This document shows, piece by piece, positions 43,051-52,700 of a stretch of 64,000 nucleotides of DNA. The stretch spans positions 95,107-159,106 of the forward strand of contig CAITWF010000025.1 in the NCBI GenBank assembly GCA_903896015.1. Reading direction: 5' to 3'. Below the pieces are notes generated by a model. It was not told the DNA's origin and ran no database searches. It worked only from the letters and a program-made list of their open reading frames with translations. Within the stretch, counting starts at the first letter, position 1. Every line of letters begins with the position of its first letter. A program made the translations under genes and the position numbers. This DNA comes from an uncultured Opitutia bacterium (GTDB taxonomy: Bacteria; Verrucomicrobiota; Verrucomicrobiia; Opitutales; Opitutaceae).

Positions 43051-44454
43051 ATGCGTGCATCCTCCTCCCGCCGCGGCAACATCCTGATCACTGTGATGAT
43101 TTTCACGGCCGTGATCTCCATCGGGCTCACCAGCTACGTCCGGCTCACCACCACGACCTATCAGATGGCGCAGCGGGCCTCGCTCGAAAACGCTGCCCTC
43201 ACCCTTGCCGAGTCCGGCCTGGAGCGCGGCGTCGCCACGCTCAACTCCATCCCGACGCTCGGGCCGCTGAGCGCGTTTTCCGGCTGGCTCACCTCGGCAA
43301 ACGGTAACGCCACGACCACCTTGAGTTCCTTCGATCTTGGCGGCGGCACGATCGGTACGGTGAAGGTATCCGTCACCGGTTGGAACCTCAGCACCATCAT
43401 TCCCACCGTCGTGTCGAAGGCGACCGTCACGCAGGCCAACGGCATGGGTGTCACGCGCTATCTGCAGACGCAGCTCGTGCAGCTCACCCCGTTCGTCGGC
43501 CTGCTCTCCACCGGGAACATCAGCTTCGGACTGCCGGCTGTTTCCTTTTCAACGTGGAACTCCCTGCCCAACGGACTGACCGGCTCCGCCGTGCCTTTCT
43601 CGCTCAACGGAGCCTCCGCCAATTCCTGTTTCGTCGGCACCGTCGGCGGCGGCAGCGTCACCTATGGCAACTCCCGCTTCTTCGGATTCCTTTGGGCCCT
43701 GTTTCGTCACAGCTCGATGCCGTCCTTAGGCAGCTTCACGGTGTTTTCCTCCACCGGGGGAAATCTCGGGGCCAACAAGTGCGTCACGCAGCCCGCGATC
43801 ATCACGGTGCCGGCGTTACCCACAGCTTACATGACGATCAACAACGCCATCACGAGCTCGACCACGTTTCCCCGTTCTGGCGATCAGGTGGCCGCGGATG
43901 GCACATATTACTATTACTTCGCGCGCGGTGCCGTAATTTCGCTGCCGTGGAGCGGCACCCTGAAAATCGCCCAGAATACCAAGTGCGTCTTTTACATGAC
44001 GAATCACGACGCGCTCCGCGCGATCGAGATCAACGGATTCTCGCAGTTCGTGATCGACACGGGCGCCGCTCTCACCGTCTACACTAACGGCCACTTGCGC
44101 TGCCTCGGTTGGTGGGGCTTCATCAACAACAACAACCACTCGCCGTCATTTGTCGTCTATGGAGTGCACCCGACACCCGGCGGCCAGATCTTCGAGTGGT
44201 CGGGCAATGGCAATTTCGTGGGCGCGGTGCACGCACCCAATGCCGATGTCACGTGGAGCGGAAGCGGCCGCTGGACCGGCGCGCTCGTCGGCCGCAACAT
44301 CTCGTTTCCAAGCAGCATCGGCTTCGCCTACGACTCTGGCATGCTGCAACTCGTCGCCATCCCCGGCCTTAACACCCTCTGGGGCCTCGGCAACTGGCAG
44401 GAATACACGACCGACGCGCAACGCACGACCGTCGCCGGCCTGCTCAACCTCTGA
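43051..44454 (+). CDS. PilX-like pilus protein with a large beta-rich C-terminus
   Basis: A 467-residue protein. The N-terminus MRASSSRRGNILITVMIFTAVISIG has the PilX-type signature (basic leader, Gly before the hydrophobic helix) followed by LAESGLERGVATLN, a PilX-N signature. The remaining 400 residues are Ser/Thr/Asn/Gly-rich and beta-like, much longer than the pilus-tip subunits of proteobacteria. The C-terminal segment FEWSGNGNFVGAVHAPNADV resembles the repeats of uncharacterised polymer-like or adhesin domains. Start 7 bp after the PilW-like gene. Confidence 0.75.
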   Translation: MRASSSRRGNILITVMIFTAVISIGLTSYVRLTTTTYQMAQRASLENAALTLAESGLERGVATLNSIPTLGPLSAFSGWLTSANGNATTTLSSFDLGGGTIGTVKVSVTGWNLSTIIPTVVSKATVTQANGMGVTRYLQTQLVQLTPFVGLLSTGNISFGLPAVSFSTWNSLPNGLTGSAVPFSLNGASANSCFVGTVGGGSVTYGNSRFFGFLWALFRHSSMPSLGSFTVFSSTGGNLGANKCVTQPAIITVPALPTAYMTINNAITSSTTFPRSGDQVAADGTYYYYFARGAVISLPWSGTLKIAQNTKCVFYMTNHDALRAIEINGFSQFVIDTGAALTVYTNGHLRCLGWWGFINNNNHSPSFVVYGVHPTPGGQIFEWSGNGNFVGAVHAPNADVTWSGSGRWTGALVGRNISFPSSIGFAYDSGMLQLVAIPGLNTLWGLGNWQEYTTDAQRTTVAGLLNL

Positions 44455-44511
44455 AATCCGCGCCGCGCTTTCGTCTAGCAAGCCTCGCGCTTGCGGCAAA
44501 GACTCGCGGTG

Positions 44512-45579
44512 ATGTCGTCCCTCCTCGCGCCGTCCCCCGAAGGCATCATCCTGCTCGATCCGCACCCGCGGAAAATCGACCGCATTTTCGATGAACCGAC
44601 GAAACGCCGCCTCGAAAAACTCGGCCGCGTGATCTGGCACGACGGCTCGCCCGCGTCTGCCGACCACATCGATCGCCACCTCCCGCACACGATCGCGCTC
44701 ATCGGCCAGTCGCCACTGGAAAAAGCCCGCCTCGACAGCGCGCCCCACCTCCGCGCGGTCTTCAACGTCGAAAGCAACTTCCTGCCCAACCTCGACTACA
44801 CCGAACTCGATCGGCGCGGCATCCCCGTCCTCTCGACCGCGCCCGTTTACGGCCAACCCGTCGCCGAGATGGTGCTCGCGATGGCGATCTCGCTCGCGCG
44901 CCGTATGCTTGAGGCCGACACGGCGCTGCGCGCGGGCAAGGAATTCAAAGGCGACAACCACGACTCGTTCCTCCTCCACGACAAGCCACTCGCGATCGTC
45001 GGACTCGGCAACACCGGCCGCGCGCTGCTCCCGCTGTTGCGACCCTTCTCGCGCGAGCTCCTCGTGCACGATCCGTGGATTCCGCCGGAGCGGCTGCGCG
45101 AACTCGGCGTCATTCCCACTACACTCGACGAATGTTTCGCGCGCGCCCGCGTCGTTTTTCTCCTCGCCGCCGTCACCAGCGAAAACGCCGGCTCGATCGG
45201 TGCGCGCCAGTTCGCGAGCATGGCGCCCGGCAGCGTCGTCATCCTCGCCAGCCGCGCGGCTCTCGTGAATTTTCCTGAGTTGCTCGATGCCGCCCGCCGC
45301 GGCCACATCCGCACCGGTATCGACGTCTGGCCCGAGGAACCGATCCCGAAAGGCGAGCCGGGCCGCAACGTGCCCAACACCCTCGTGCAAGCGCATCGCT
45401 GCGGCAGCGTGCCGGAAATCCAGACGCTGATTGGCCGCATCGTCGTCGACGATCTTGAGGACATTCTCGCCGGCCGGCCACCGCAGCGCTGCCAGCGCGC
45501 AAACTTGGAGACGGTGAGTAAACTTCGCAGCATCCCAGTCGGCGCTTGGTCGCTCAGCGATACGACGGGCAAACCGTGA
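44512..45579 (+). CDS. D-isomer-specific 2-hydroxyacid dehydrogenase family protein
   Basis: A 355-residue NAD-dependent enzyme with the Rossmann motif AIVGLGNTGRALL (GxGxxG). The catalytic residues are Arg in ILASRAALVN, Glu in DVWPEEPIP and His in QAHRCGSVPE. The family oxidises or reduces 2-hydroxy acids (phosphoglycerate, glyoxylate and others). The ATG at 44512 is preferred over a TTG at 44491. It is 93 bp before an NAD(P)-binding sugar-epimerase-like gene, with a short repeat element in between. The exact substrate is not predictable. Confidence 0.85.
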   Translation: MSSLLAPSPEGIILLDPHPRKIDRIFDEPTKRRLEKLGRVIWHDGSPASADHIDRHLPHTIALIGQSPLEKARLDSAPHLRAVFNVESNFLPNLDYTELDRRGIPVLSTAPVYGQPVAEMVLAMAISLARRMLEADTALRAGKEFKGDNHDSFLLHDKPLAIVGLGNTGRALLPLLRPFSRELLVHDPWIPPERLRELGVIPTTLDECFARARVVFLLAAVTSENAGSIGARQFASMAPGSVVILASRAALVNFPELLDAARRGHIRTGIDVWPEEPIPKGEPGRNVPNTLVQAHRCGSVPEIQTLIGRIVVDDLEDILAGRPPQRCQRANLETVSKLRSIPVGAWSLSDTTGKP

Positions 45580-45582
45580 AGA

Positions 45583-45657
45583 ATTGGCCACGCAGACACA
45601 GAGACGCAGAGCCCAATCAATGAATTTCCTCTGTGCCTCCTTGCCTTTGTGGCCAAT
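45583..45657. repeat. Inverted short repeat pair (CTCTGTGcctc...TGGCC type)
   Basis: ATTGGCCAC (45583-45591) is a perfect inverted match of GTGGCCAAT (45649-45657). Inside, the two arms (GCAGACACAGAGACGCAGAG and the reverse complement of CTCTGTGCCTCCTTGCCTTT) are similar. From memory, such 'CTCTGTGCCTCTGTGGCC' strings occur many times in intergenic DNA of Opitutaceae-like genomes. A genome-wide count is needed to confirm a dispersed repeat. Confidence 0.5.
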
Positions 45658-45672
45658 CATTCCTTCTCCCCC

Positions 45673-46698
45673 ATGAAAATTCTCTTCATCGGCGGCTCCG
45701 GCATCATCAGCCGCGCCGTCACCCAGCAAACGATCGCCGCGGGCCACGAACTCTGGCTCCTCAACCGCGGCACTCGCCGCCCGATCGCCGGCGCGCGTTC
45801 GATCGTCGCCGACATTTCCGATGTCGAAGCCACACGCGCCGCGTTGCGCGGGCACATGTGGGACGTGGTCGTGCAGTTCATCGCCTTTGTGCCGGCCGAC
45901 ATCCGCCGCGATCTCGATCTCTTTCGCGAGTCGACGCGCCAGTATATCTTCATCAGCACGGCCAGCGCCTACCAAAAACCGCTCGATCATTATCTCATCA
46001 CCGAGGCGACGCCGCTCGTGAACCCGCACTGGGAGTATTCGCGCCAAAAGATCGCCGGCGAACGCGAGCTTGAAGCCGCGCGCGCCGCGACAAACTTTCC
46101 CTACACGATCGTGCGCCCCTCACTCACCTACGGCGAAGACCAAGTGCCGCTCGTGCTCAACGCGTGGGCCCAGAGCTGGACCACCGTCGATCGGATGCGC
46201 CGCGGCGCGCCCGTGATCATCCCGGGCGACGGCAGCTCACTCTGGACGATCACGCACAACACAGATTTCGCGGCGGGCCTTATCGGTCTCTTCGGCCAGA
46301 CCGCCGCGCTCGGCGAGGCGTTTCACATCACCTCGGACGAAGTGCTGACCTGGAATAGAATTTTCGCACTTACCGCTGAGGCCGCCGGTGTGACCGCGCC
46401 GAAGTTGGTGCATATCGCGTCGGATTTTCTCATCGCCTGTGTGCCCGCCGTCGAAGGCACACTACTCGGTGACAAGGCGGTGTCGGCCGTCTTCGACAAC
46501 TCCAAGATTAAGCGATTCGTGCCCGGCTTTGCGGCGAAAACGCGTTTCGCAGACGGCATCCGCCGCACGATCGCGTGGTTCGACGCCGACCCGGCGCGCA
46601 AAATCGTCGACGCCACGACGAACGAGCGATGGGACAAACTCGTCGCCGCCTACGAACGCGGCCTCGCGCAGGCGAAGGCTGAGTTCGTGCCCGCCTGA
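45673..46698 (+). CDS. NAD-dependent epimerase/dehydratase-like protein (atypical SDR)
   Basis: A 341-residue Rossmann-fold protein. The dinucleotide loop is FIGGSGIISRAV near the N-terminus. A Tyr-x3-Lys-like pair lies in EYSRQKIAGERELE, and the family motif PYTIVRPSLTYGED precedes the substrate domain. WTITHNTDFAAGLIGLF and the later segment ITSDEVLTWNRIF match atypical SDRs (chloroplast stem-loop-binding CSP41 relatives). It likely acts on a nucleotide sugar, but the substrate is unknown. The ATG at 45673 rather than 45649 is set by the Rossmann strand KILFIGGSG. Confidence 0.85.
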   Translation: MKILFIGGSGIISRAVTQQTIAAGHELWLLNRGTRRPIAGARSIVADISDVEATRAALRGHMWDVVVQFIAFVPADIRRDLDLFRESTRQYIFISTASAYQKPLDHYLITEATPLVNPHWEYSRQKIAGERELEAARAATNFPYTIVRPSLTYGEDQVPLVLNAWAQSWTTVDRMRRGAPVIIPGDGSSLWTITHNTDFAAGLIGLFGQTAALGEAFHITSDEVLTWNRIFALTAEAAGVTAPKLVHIASDFLIACVPAVEGTLLGDKAVSAVFDNSKIKRFVPGFAAKTRFADGIRRTIAWFDADPARKIVDATTNERWDKLVAAYERGLAQAKAEFVPA

Positions 46699-46738
46699 TC
46701 GCTGAAAGAGCGCAGGATTTTGCCGACGCTCGACGTTC

Positions 46739-48175
46739 TCACTTACGATAGTCGAGCGGGGGCTGCCGGTTGCCGACGAGCGAAACGTATTTGAATCCCG
46801 CTCCGCGCTTTTCGAGAAACTCCGCTTTCGCTTTCGCGATCAGCTCGGGTTTTTGGAAAAGATCGATCGCGGTGAGGGCGATCGTTTTGGCGGCGACGAT
46901 CATGCCTTTCAGGCCGATCGTGGTGCCGCCGGCGGCGACGGCCTGCCAGCTGTGCGCAGGCGTGCCGGGAACCCAGGTGGCGGCGGTCATGCCCACCGTG
47001 GGGACGTTCCACGAAACATCGCCGACATCGGTCGAAGCGCCGCCGGCGTCGGCGGAGTAGAGGGAAAACGGCTCGACGAGCGCAGCGATGTCGGGGGAGG
47101 GCGGTTTGCCGTAGAGCGTCTTGCCGATCTTTTCGGCAAAGATTTTTTCCTCGGGCGTATAGGGCACGCCGCCGACCGTTTCGAGGTTGGTCTGCATGTC
47201 GCGCGAGAGTGTTTCGTTGGGGAGCAACTCGTAGACGCCGTGCGTGATTTCGTAGTCCATCGTCGTGCCAGTGCCGAGCGCGGCGCCTTCGGCGCATTTA
47301 ACCACGCGCGCAAACACGTCGGCGTCGATCTCGCGGCTGGGGCTGCGGACATAGTAGTAAATCTCGGCGAACGCGGGCACGACATTGGGCGCCTCACCGC
47401 CATGGGTGATGACACAGTGAATGCGCGTGCTGTCGGGGATGTGCTCGCGCATCAGGTTCACCATGTAGTCCATCGCCTCGACGGCTTTGAGGGCCGAGCG
47501 GCCGCGTTCGGGCGCGGCGGCGGCGTGCGAGGCAACGCCGTGGAAGCGGAATTTCGCGGACGTGTTGGCGAGCGATTTGGTTTCACGCACCATGTTGCGA
47601 TCGCCGGCGTGCCAGTGGAGCACGGTGTCGACGTCATCAAACAATCCGGCGCGCACGAGGTAGACTTTGCCGCCGCCGCCTTCCTCGGCCGGGCAGCCGT
47701 AGAAACGCACGGTGCCTTTCTGGCCGGTGGCCTTCATCCAATCCTTGGTCGCGATGGCGGCTTCGATCGAGGCGGTACCGAAGAGGTGGTGGCCGCATGC
47801 GTGGCCGGCGCCAGATCCGGCGCGCTCCTTGCGCTCGGGCACGGCTTCCTGTGAGACGCCGGGCAGCGCATCGAATTCCCCCAAGATGCCGATGATCGGA
47901 TGGCCGCTGCCGAACTCTGCGATGAAGGCGGTGGGCATGCCGGCAACGCCGACTTTCACGGTGAAGCCTTCGCTCGTGAGTTGCGACTGGAGCAGGCTGG
48001 AGCTTTTGGTCTCCTGATAGCCGACCTCGGCGTAGCCCCAGATTTTGAGCGCGATGTCCTCGTAGGTTTTTTTCGACGCGTCGATTTTCATGACGACGTC
48101 GGTCTTGGAGGTTTGCGCGGAGGCAGTGAGCGCGAATGCAAATGCACTGGCGAGGAGAGGAATTAGTTTTTTCAT
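46739..48175 (-). CDS. Exported M20-family amidohydrolase (AbgB-like), downstream copy
   Basis: A 478-residue exported metallo-amidohydrolase (signal MKKLIPLLASAFAFALTASA). The M20 core is visible: EFDALPGVS, GAGHACGHHLFG, GCPAEEGGGGKVYLVRAG, the dimerisation domain with HGVASHAAAAPERGRSAL, and the final STDVGDVSWNVP then TPAHSWQAVA. The AbgB/IAA-amidohydrolase branch cleaves acyl-amino-acid or p-aminobenzoyl-glutamate bonds. It is a clear paralogue of the gene 18 bp upstream and is probably transcribed with it. Confidence 0.88.
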   Translation of the reverse strand: MKKLIPLLASAFAFALTASAQTSKTDVVMKIDASKKTYEDIALKIWGYAEVGYQETKSSSLLQSQLTSEGFTVKVGVAGMPTAFIAEFGSGHPIIGILGEFDALPGVSQEAVPERKERAGSGAGHACGHHLFGTASIEAAIATKDWMKATGQKGTVRFYGCPAEEGGGGKVYLVRAGLFDDVDTVLHWHAGDRNMVRETKSLANTSAKFRFHGVASHAAAAPERGRSALKAVEAMDYMVNLMREHIPDSTRIHCVITHGGEAPNVVPAFAEIYYYVRSPSREIDADVFARVVKCAEGAALGTGTTMDYEITHGVYELLPNETLSRDMQTNLETVGGVPYTPEEKIFAEKIGKTLYGKPPSPDIAALVEPFSLYSADAGGASTDVGDVSWNVPTVGMTAATWVPGTPAHSWQAVAAGGTTIGLKGMIVAAKTIALTAIDLFQKPELIAKAKAEFLEKRGAGFKYVSLVGNRQPPLDYRK

Positions 48176-48193
48176 ATCGGGAAAATCTGTGGA

Positions 48194-49627
48194 TCAGTTG
48201 CGGAAATCCAACGGTGGTTTCCGATCGCCGACCATCGGGATGTATTTGAAATCGGCACCGCGGCGTTGCACGAGTTCCACCTTCGCCTTCACCAGCAAAT
48301 CAGGCTGCTGAAAATAATCTATCGCGGTGAGCGCGAGCGTCTTAGCGGCGACCATCATGCCTTTCAAACCGATCGTCGTGCCGGTGCACGCGGCGGCCTG
48401 CCAGCTATGGAGGGGCACGCCGGGCACGGTCACGGCGGCCATGCACATCGCGGTGGGAACATTCCAAGAAACGTCGCCGACATCAGTGGAGAACTGTCCG
48501 ACCGGCGGATTGGGATCGTAGGGCTGGATGGTTTCTGCAAGTTCGAGGGCGGCGGTGCGGGCGCCGGGGAGCGAGTGGCCGAGTTTTTCCGCGAACGCTT
48601 TCTCCTCCTCGGAAAATTTGAAGCCGCCTACGGCGACCATGTTCGCATGCATGATCCGGTTGAGCGTGTCGTTGGGCAGCAGCTCGTAATTTCCGTGCAT
48701 GATCTCGTAGTCCATTTTCGTGCCGGTGCCGAGCGCGGCACCCTCGGCGGCGTGGACGACGGCGCGGAAACCCTCCTCGGCGAGCAGCCGGCTGTGGTTG
48801 CGGAAGTAATAGAAATTTTCCGCGAACATCGTGGGGACGTTTGGTGCCTGGCCGCCGTGGAGCAGCGCGTATTGGACGACAGAGTCGGGCGGCATCTGAT
48901 CGCGCATGAGGGCAACCATGATATCCATCGCCTCCATGCCCTTGATCGCGTTGCGCGGCTGCGATGCTTGTTCGCCGACGACGGAGCCGTGAAAGCGGAA
49001 CTTCGCGGATTTGTTGGCGAGGTTGCTCTGCGGATTGGCGAGGTTGCGATCGGAGGCGTGCCAGTGGAGCACGGCATCGACGTCGGCGAAGAGACCATCG
49101 CGCACGAGGTAAACTTTTCCGGAGCCGCCTTCCTCGGCGGGGCAGCCATAGTAACGCAGTGTGCCTTTCTGGCCGGTGGCTTTCATCCAGTCTTTCGCGG
49201 CGACAGCGGCGGCGGCCGAGCCGGCGCCGAAGAGATTGTGTCCGCAACCATGACCGGCTTTCGCGCCGGGAATTGGCTTGCGCGTAGGTGACCACGCCTC
49301 GGTGGAGAGTTCGGGTAGCGCGTCGAACTCGCCGATGATCGCGATGATGGGACGGCCGCTGCCGTAGCTCGCGATGAACGACGTCGGCTCGCCCGCGAGT
49401 CCGGACTTCACCTCGAATCCTTCGCCTTTCAACTGCGACTGCAGTAGCGCTGAGCTTTTTGTCTCTTGGTAGCCGAGCTCGGCATAACCCCAGATTTTCA
49501 GGGCGATGTCCTCGTAGGTCGCCTTGGTCTCATTCATGTGGGCGAGGACTTCGGGCTTAGTGGTCTGGGCTGCTGCCGTAGTGGCGAGCGCAATCGAAAG
49601 AGCAGCGAGCGGGGCGGAGATTTTCAT
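48194..49627 (-). CDS. Exported M20-family amidohydrolase (AbgB-like), upstream copy
   Basis: A 477-residue paralogue of the neighbouring gene. The ATG at 49627 starts at its signal peptide (MKISAPLAALSIALATTAAA) and is preferred to 49648. Matching core motifs are EFDALPELS, GAGHG.. in KAGHGCGHNLFG, GCPAEEGGSGKVYLVRDG, and STDVGDVSWNVP then PLHSWQAAAC. The dimerisation-domain motif HGSVVGEQASQP lacks the His of the first copy's HGVASHAAA, so the two may differ in activity or quaternary state. It is separated from the TonB receptor by a terminator. Confidence 0.88.
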   Translation of the reverse strand: MKISAPLAALSIALATTAAAQTTKPEVLAHMNETKATYEDIALKIWGYAELGYQETKSSALLQSQLKGEGFEVKSGLAGEPTSFIASYGSGRPIIAIIGEFDALPELSTEAWSPTRKPIPGAKAGHGCGHNLFGAGSAAAAVAAKDWMKATGQKGTLRYYGCPAEEGGSGKVYLVRDGLFADVDAVLHWHASDRNLANPQSNLANKSAKFRFHGSVVGEQASQPRNAIKGMEAMDIMVALMRDQMPPDSVVQYALLHGGQAPNVPTMFAENFYYFRNHSRLLAEEGFRAVVHAAEGAALGTGTKMDYEIMHGNYELLPNDTLNRIMHANMVAVGGFKFSEEEKAFAEKLGHSLPGARTAALELAETIQPYDPNPPVGQFSTDVGDVSWNVPTAMCMAAVTVPGVPLHSWQAAACTGTTIGLKGMMVAAKTLALTAIDYFQQPDLLVKAKVELVQRRGADFKYIPMVGDRKPPLDFRN

Positions 49628-49669
49628 GGGATAACACATCGTTATCATTCGCAGGATCGATGCCGAGGC

Positions 49670-49707
49670 GGAAAAACAAAAAGCCCCGCGTCATGGGACG
49701 CGGGGCT
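49670..49707 (-). terminator. Intrinsic terminator of the TonB-dependent receptor gene
   Basis: A perfect 11-bp stem, AGCCCCGCGTC at 49682-49692 against GACGCGGGGCT at 49697-49707, with an ATGG loop. On the minus strand it is followed directly by TTTTTGTTTTT (the complement of 49671-49681). This is a textbook rho-independent terminator 28 bp after the receptor stop codon. It indicates that the amidohydrolase pair uses its own promoter. Confidence 0.9.
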
Positions 49708-49734
49708 GGGAAAGAACAGCAATTCGAACCGCGC

Positions 49735-52700
49735 TTAGAACTGGCGCGACATTTCGAACGTGAACTGGCGACCAATAGCCATCTGCAGGTAGGCAGAGCT
49801 ATCGAAGCCGATATTGCTGGGAGCCAGCGGCGGCTTTATGTCGAAAGCGTTGATCACGCCGAGGCGCACGGTCGTGTCGCGGATGAATGCGTTGGCCTGA
49901 TGGGGGAAGATGTGAGACACGCCGAGGTTGTAGCTCATGGTGCTCTTCTCGACAGGCCAGTAGTTGTAGGAACCGTTGGAGAAGGTCTTTTGGATCCAGT
50001 CAGGACTGTTGAGGGAGGTGTAGACGGCGGCAGTCGTCGAGGCGTTGGTGGCGGCAAAACGGCCGACGAAAAACGCGCCAACGTTGGCTTCCCAGCTGCC
50101 TTTGCGCCACGTGAGCGTCGAGGTGCCCTTCCAGCGCGTAACCGCGGTTTGGTTCATGCGATCCTGAAAGATCTGGCCGACGCCGGGGACGTTCGAGATG
50201 TAGTAGCTCCGCATCAGATAGGTCCAGTCGGTGGAGAAACGGAAGCTGCCGAACTCGGTCTTCGGGAAATCATACTTCAAGTTCAAGTCCCAGCCGTCGA
50301 CATACGCTTTCGCGAAGTTTTGGAAGGCACCGATGCGGTAGTTAACCTGGCCGACGGCGGCTTCCTGCAGCGACGCGGGTTTCGTCGCATTGTAGGCGGC
50401 GAAGGTTGCGATCTCGGCGGCGCTCGGAGCGTAGCGGACGACGAAGGGGCTGCCCTTGTAGGCAGACGTGCCAGAGCCGGTATTGATGTTGTTGATGTTC
50501 ACGCCAGCGGCGAGCTGCGACTGCGTGTAGGCATTTAACACCGTCTGGTCGTAGGACATGATCTGGGAGGCGCTCAAGGTGCCAACGAGGTTGTCCTGAC
50601 CGATCTGCCAGTAGTCCGCGGTGATGGAGAGGCGCTTGATGAAGGGCACGTTGATGACGATACCCGCGCCGCGACCAATCGAGGTGCTGGGCAGCAGCTT
50701 GGTGGCGTTGGTTTGGTTCTTCGCGACGTACTGCGTTATGCCCGTGGCGGAGCCGTAGTAAGGATCGGAGGTGCCGGGCTGGGTATCGACGCTGAACTGC
50801 GTCGGATAAAATACGAGCGGGAGCACAGGTGCCGAGAAGCCCTCGTTGAACGAGGCGCGGATCATCATCCAGTCGACCGGCTTGTAATTGATGCCAACCT
50901 TCGGGCGCGTAGTGTTGCCGAAGTCGCTGTATTTTTCAAACCGGACCGACGCGCTGGTCTCGAGGGACGTGACGCCGAAGATTTTGTTTTTCGGAGCGAC
51001 GAGGGGCAGCACGGTCTCAGCGTAGCCGCTGGTGATGTTGCGGGAGCCTTCTGAGTCGGGCTTGGGCGACGCTGTGATAAAGTCGTTATTCAACGGATCA
51101 AGGCCGGAGCTGGCGGGATTCAGGCCGGCATAGTCAGGACGGTGATCGCCGAAGGATTCACGGCGATACTCACCGCCTGCGGCGGCAGACCACGGGCCGC
51201 TCCAAAGCTCCATGAGCTGACCGGAGGTCTTCAGGTTGAGCGAACCGATCGAGGTGAAGCCCCAGTGATCCCATTCCTGTACGAAGGGCTGCACGACGGT
51301 CGACGGATTTACGTAGGGCGTCGTCGCCACCACCGCTCCGCCTTGAATGGCGAAGTTGTAGCCGAAAGGATTGTAGGCGGTCGCGGTCGTGGTGCCGTTG
51401 AGCGCGCTCGCGAGTGCGCTTTCGCGCGTCTCATGGGAGAGATCCTTCGCATAAGCGCGGGTATAGAGGGCGCCGAATTCCCAGCTCCACGTGTCGCCGA
51501 TCTTGCCGCGCAGGCCCCCGAGCAGGCGATAGACGCCGTCGGTGACAACGATGTGTTCGTTGCCCATTTCGATCAGTTCGCGTGAGATGAGCGTCAGGGG
51601 CTGCGGAGTGCCGACGAGCAGGCCGCCCGCGCCGGTCGGAGAGTAGAAAGAAGAGCCGTAGGGATTGAAGGGATTGTTGGCGGAGACGACCTTATAGTAG
51701 TCCGAGCCCGGGGCTGCGAGCGACTGCGGCTGGCGCTCGAGGTTGGTGGTCGCGTGGTAATAGCTGATGTCGCCAAAGGCCTTGATGCTGCCCACGACAT
51801 CGTGATCGATTGTCGAGAAGAAGCTCAACCGGGCCGTGCGCGGCAGAATCATCTGCGACGAATTCAGATTCTCGTAATACCAAGGTGTGCCCGGCTTGGT
51901 GGGGGCCGTCTGCGTGATGGTCGGGTTGGCGGTGGCACTGGCGACCGGGTAGAAATAGTTGATCTTGGCGCCGGCGGGGACGATCGGGACCTGATATTGC
52001 GCGAGGCCGCCGCTGCCGAGGTAGAACTGGGCCCAAATTGGATTGGAGCCGAGGCCGTTATAGGCGCTAGTGGCGACGTTGAACGGAGTCGGAGCGCTGG
52101 CCGAGTGATCGCCGTAGGCTGAGAACGAGCGCTGGCTCGCGAACAGCGCGTCGCGATACATGAAGTCGAGGGTCGCGGTGAAGTGGCCCTTGCCGTCCGG
52201 CAAATCGAGGCCGGTTGCGACCGTGCCTTCGACCGTCCGGCCGCCACCATGCTGCGGCACGCCGAAACGGAAGCGGGCTTCGGAGCCCTGCCGATCGCGT
52301 TTCATGACATAATTTACGACGCCGGCGACGGCGTCGGTACCGTAGATCGACGAGGCGCCGTCACGTAGGACGTCGACGTGATCGATGCCGAAGTTTGGGA
52401 ATTGATTTCCGTTGGGCGAAAAATTGTCCGTGACGATAATCGGATGTGGGGCTAGGCGGTAGCCGTCCACGAGGAGGAGCGTGAATGCGGGTCCGATACC
52501 GCGCATGTTAACCGTCGAGATGTCGCCACGCTGACCAGCGCCACCGGTCGCGGCTTCGTTCGAAGGCACGCCCGTGACGGTCGGCAGCGCGAGAATCAAA
52601 TTGATCGGTTCCAGCGCTTGAACGGAGTTGATCGCATCCGTGCTGAACTGGGAGACAGGAAGGACCTTTTCCACGTCCATGCGTGAAATATTTGAGCCCG

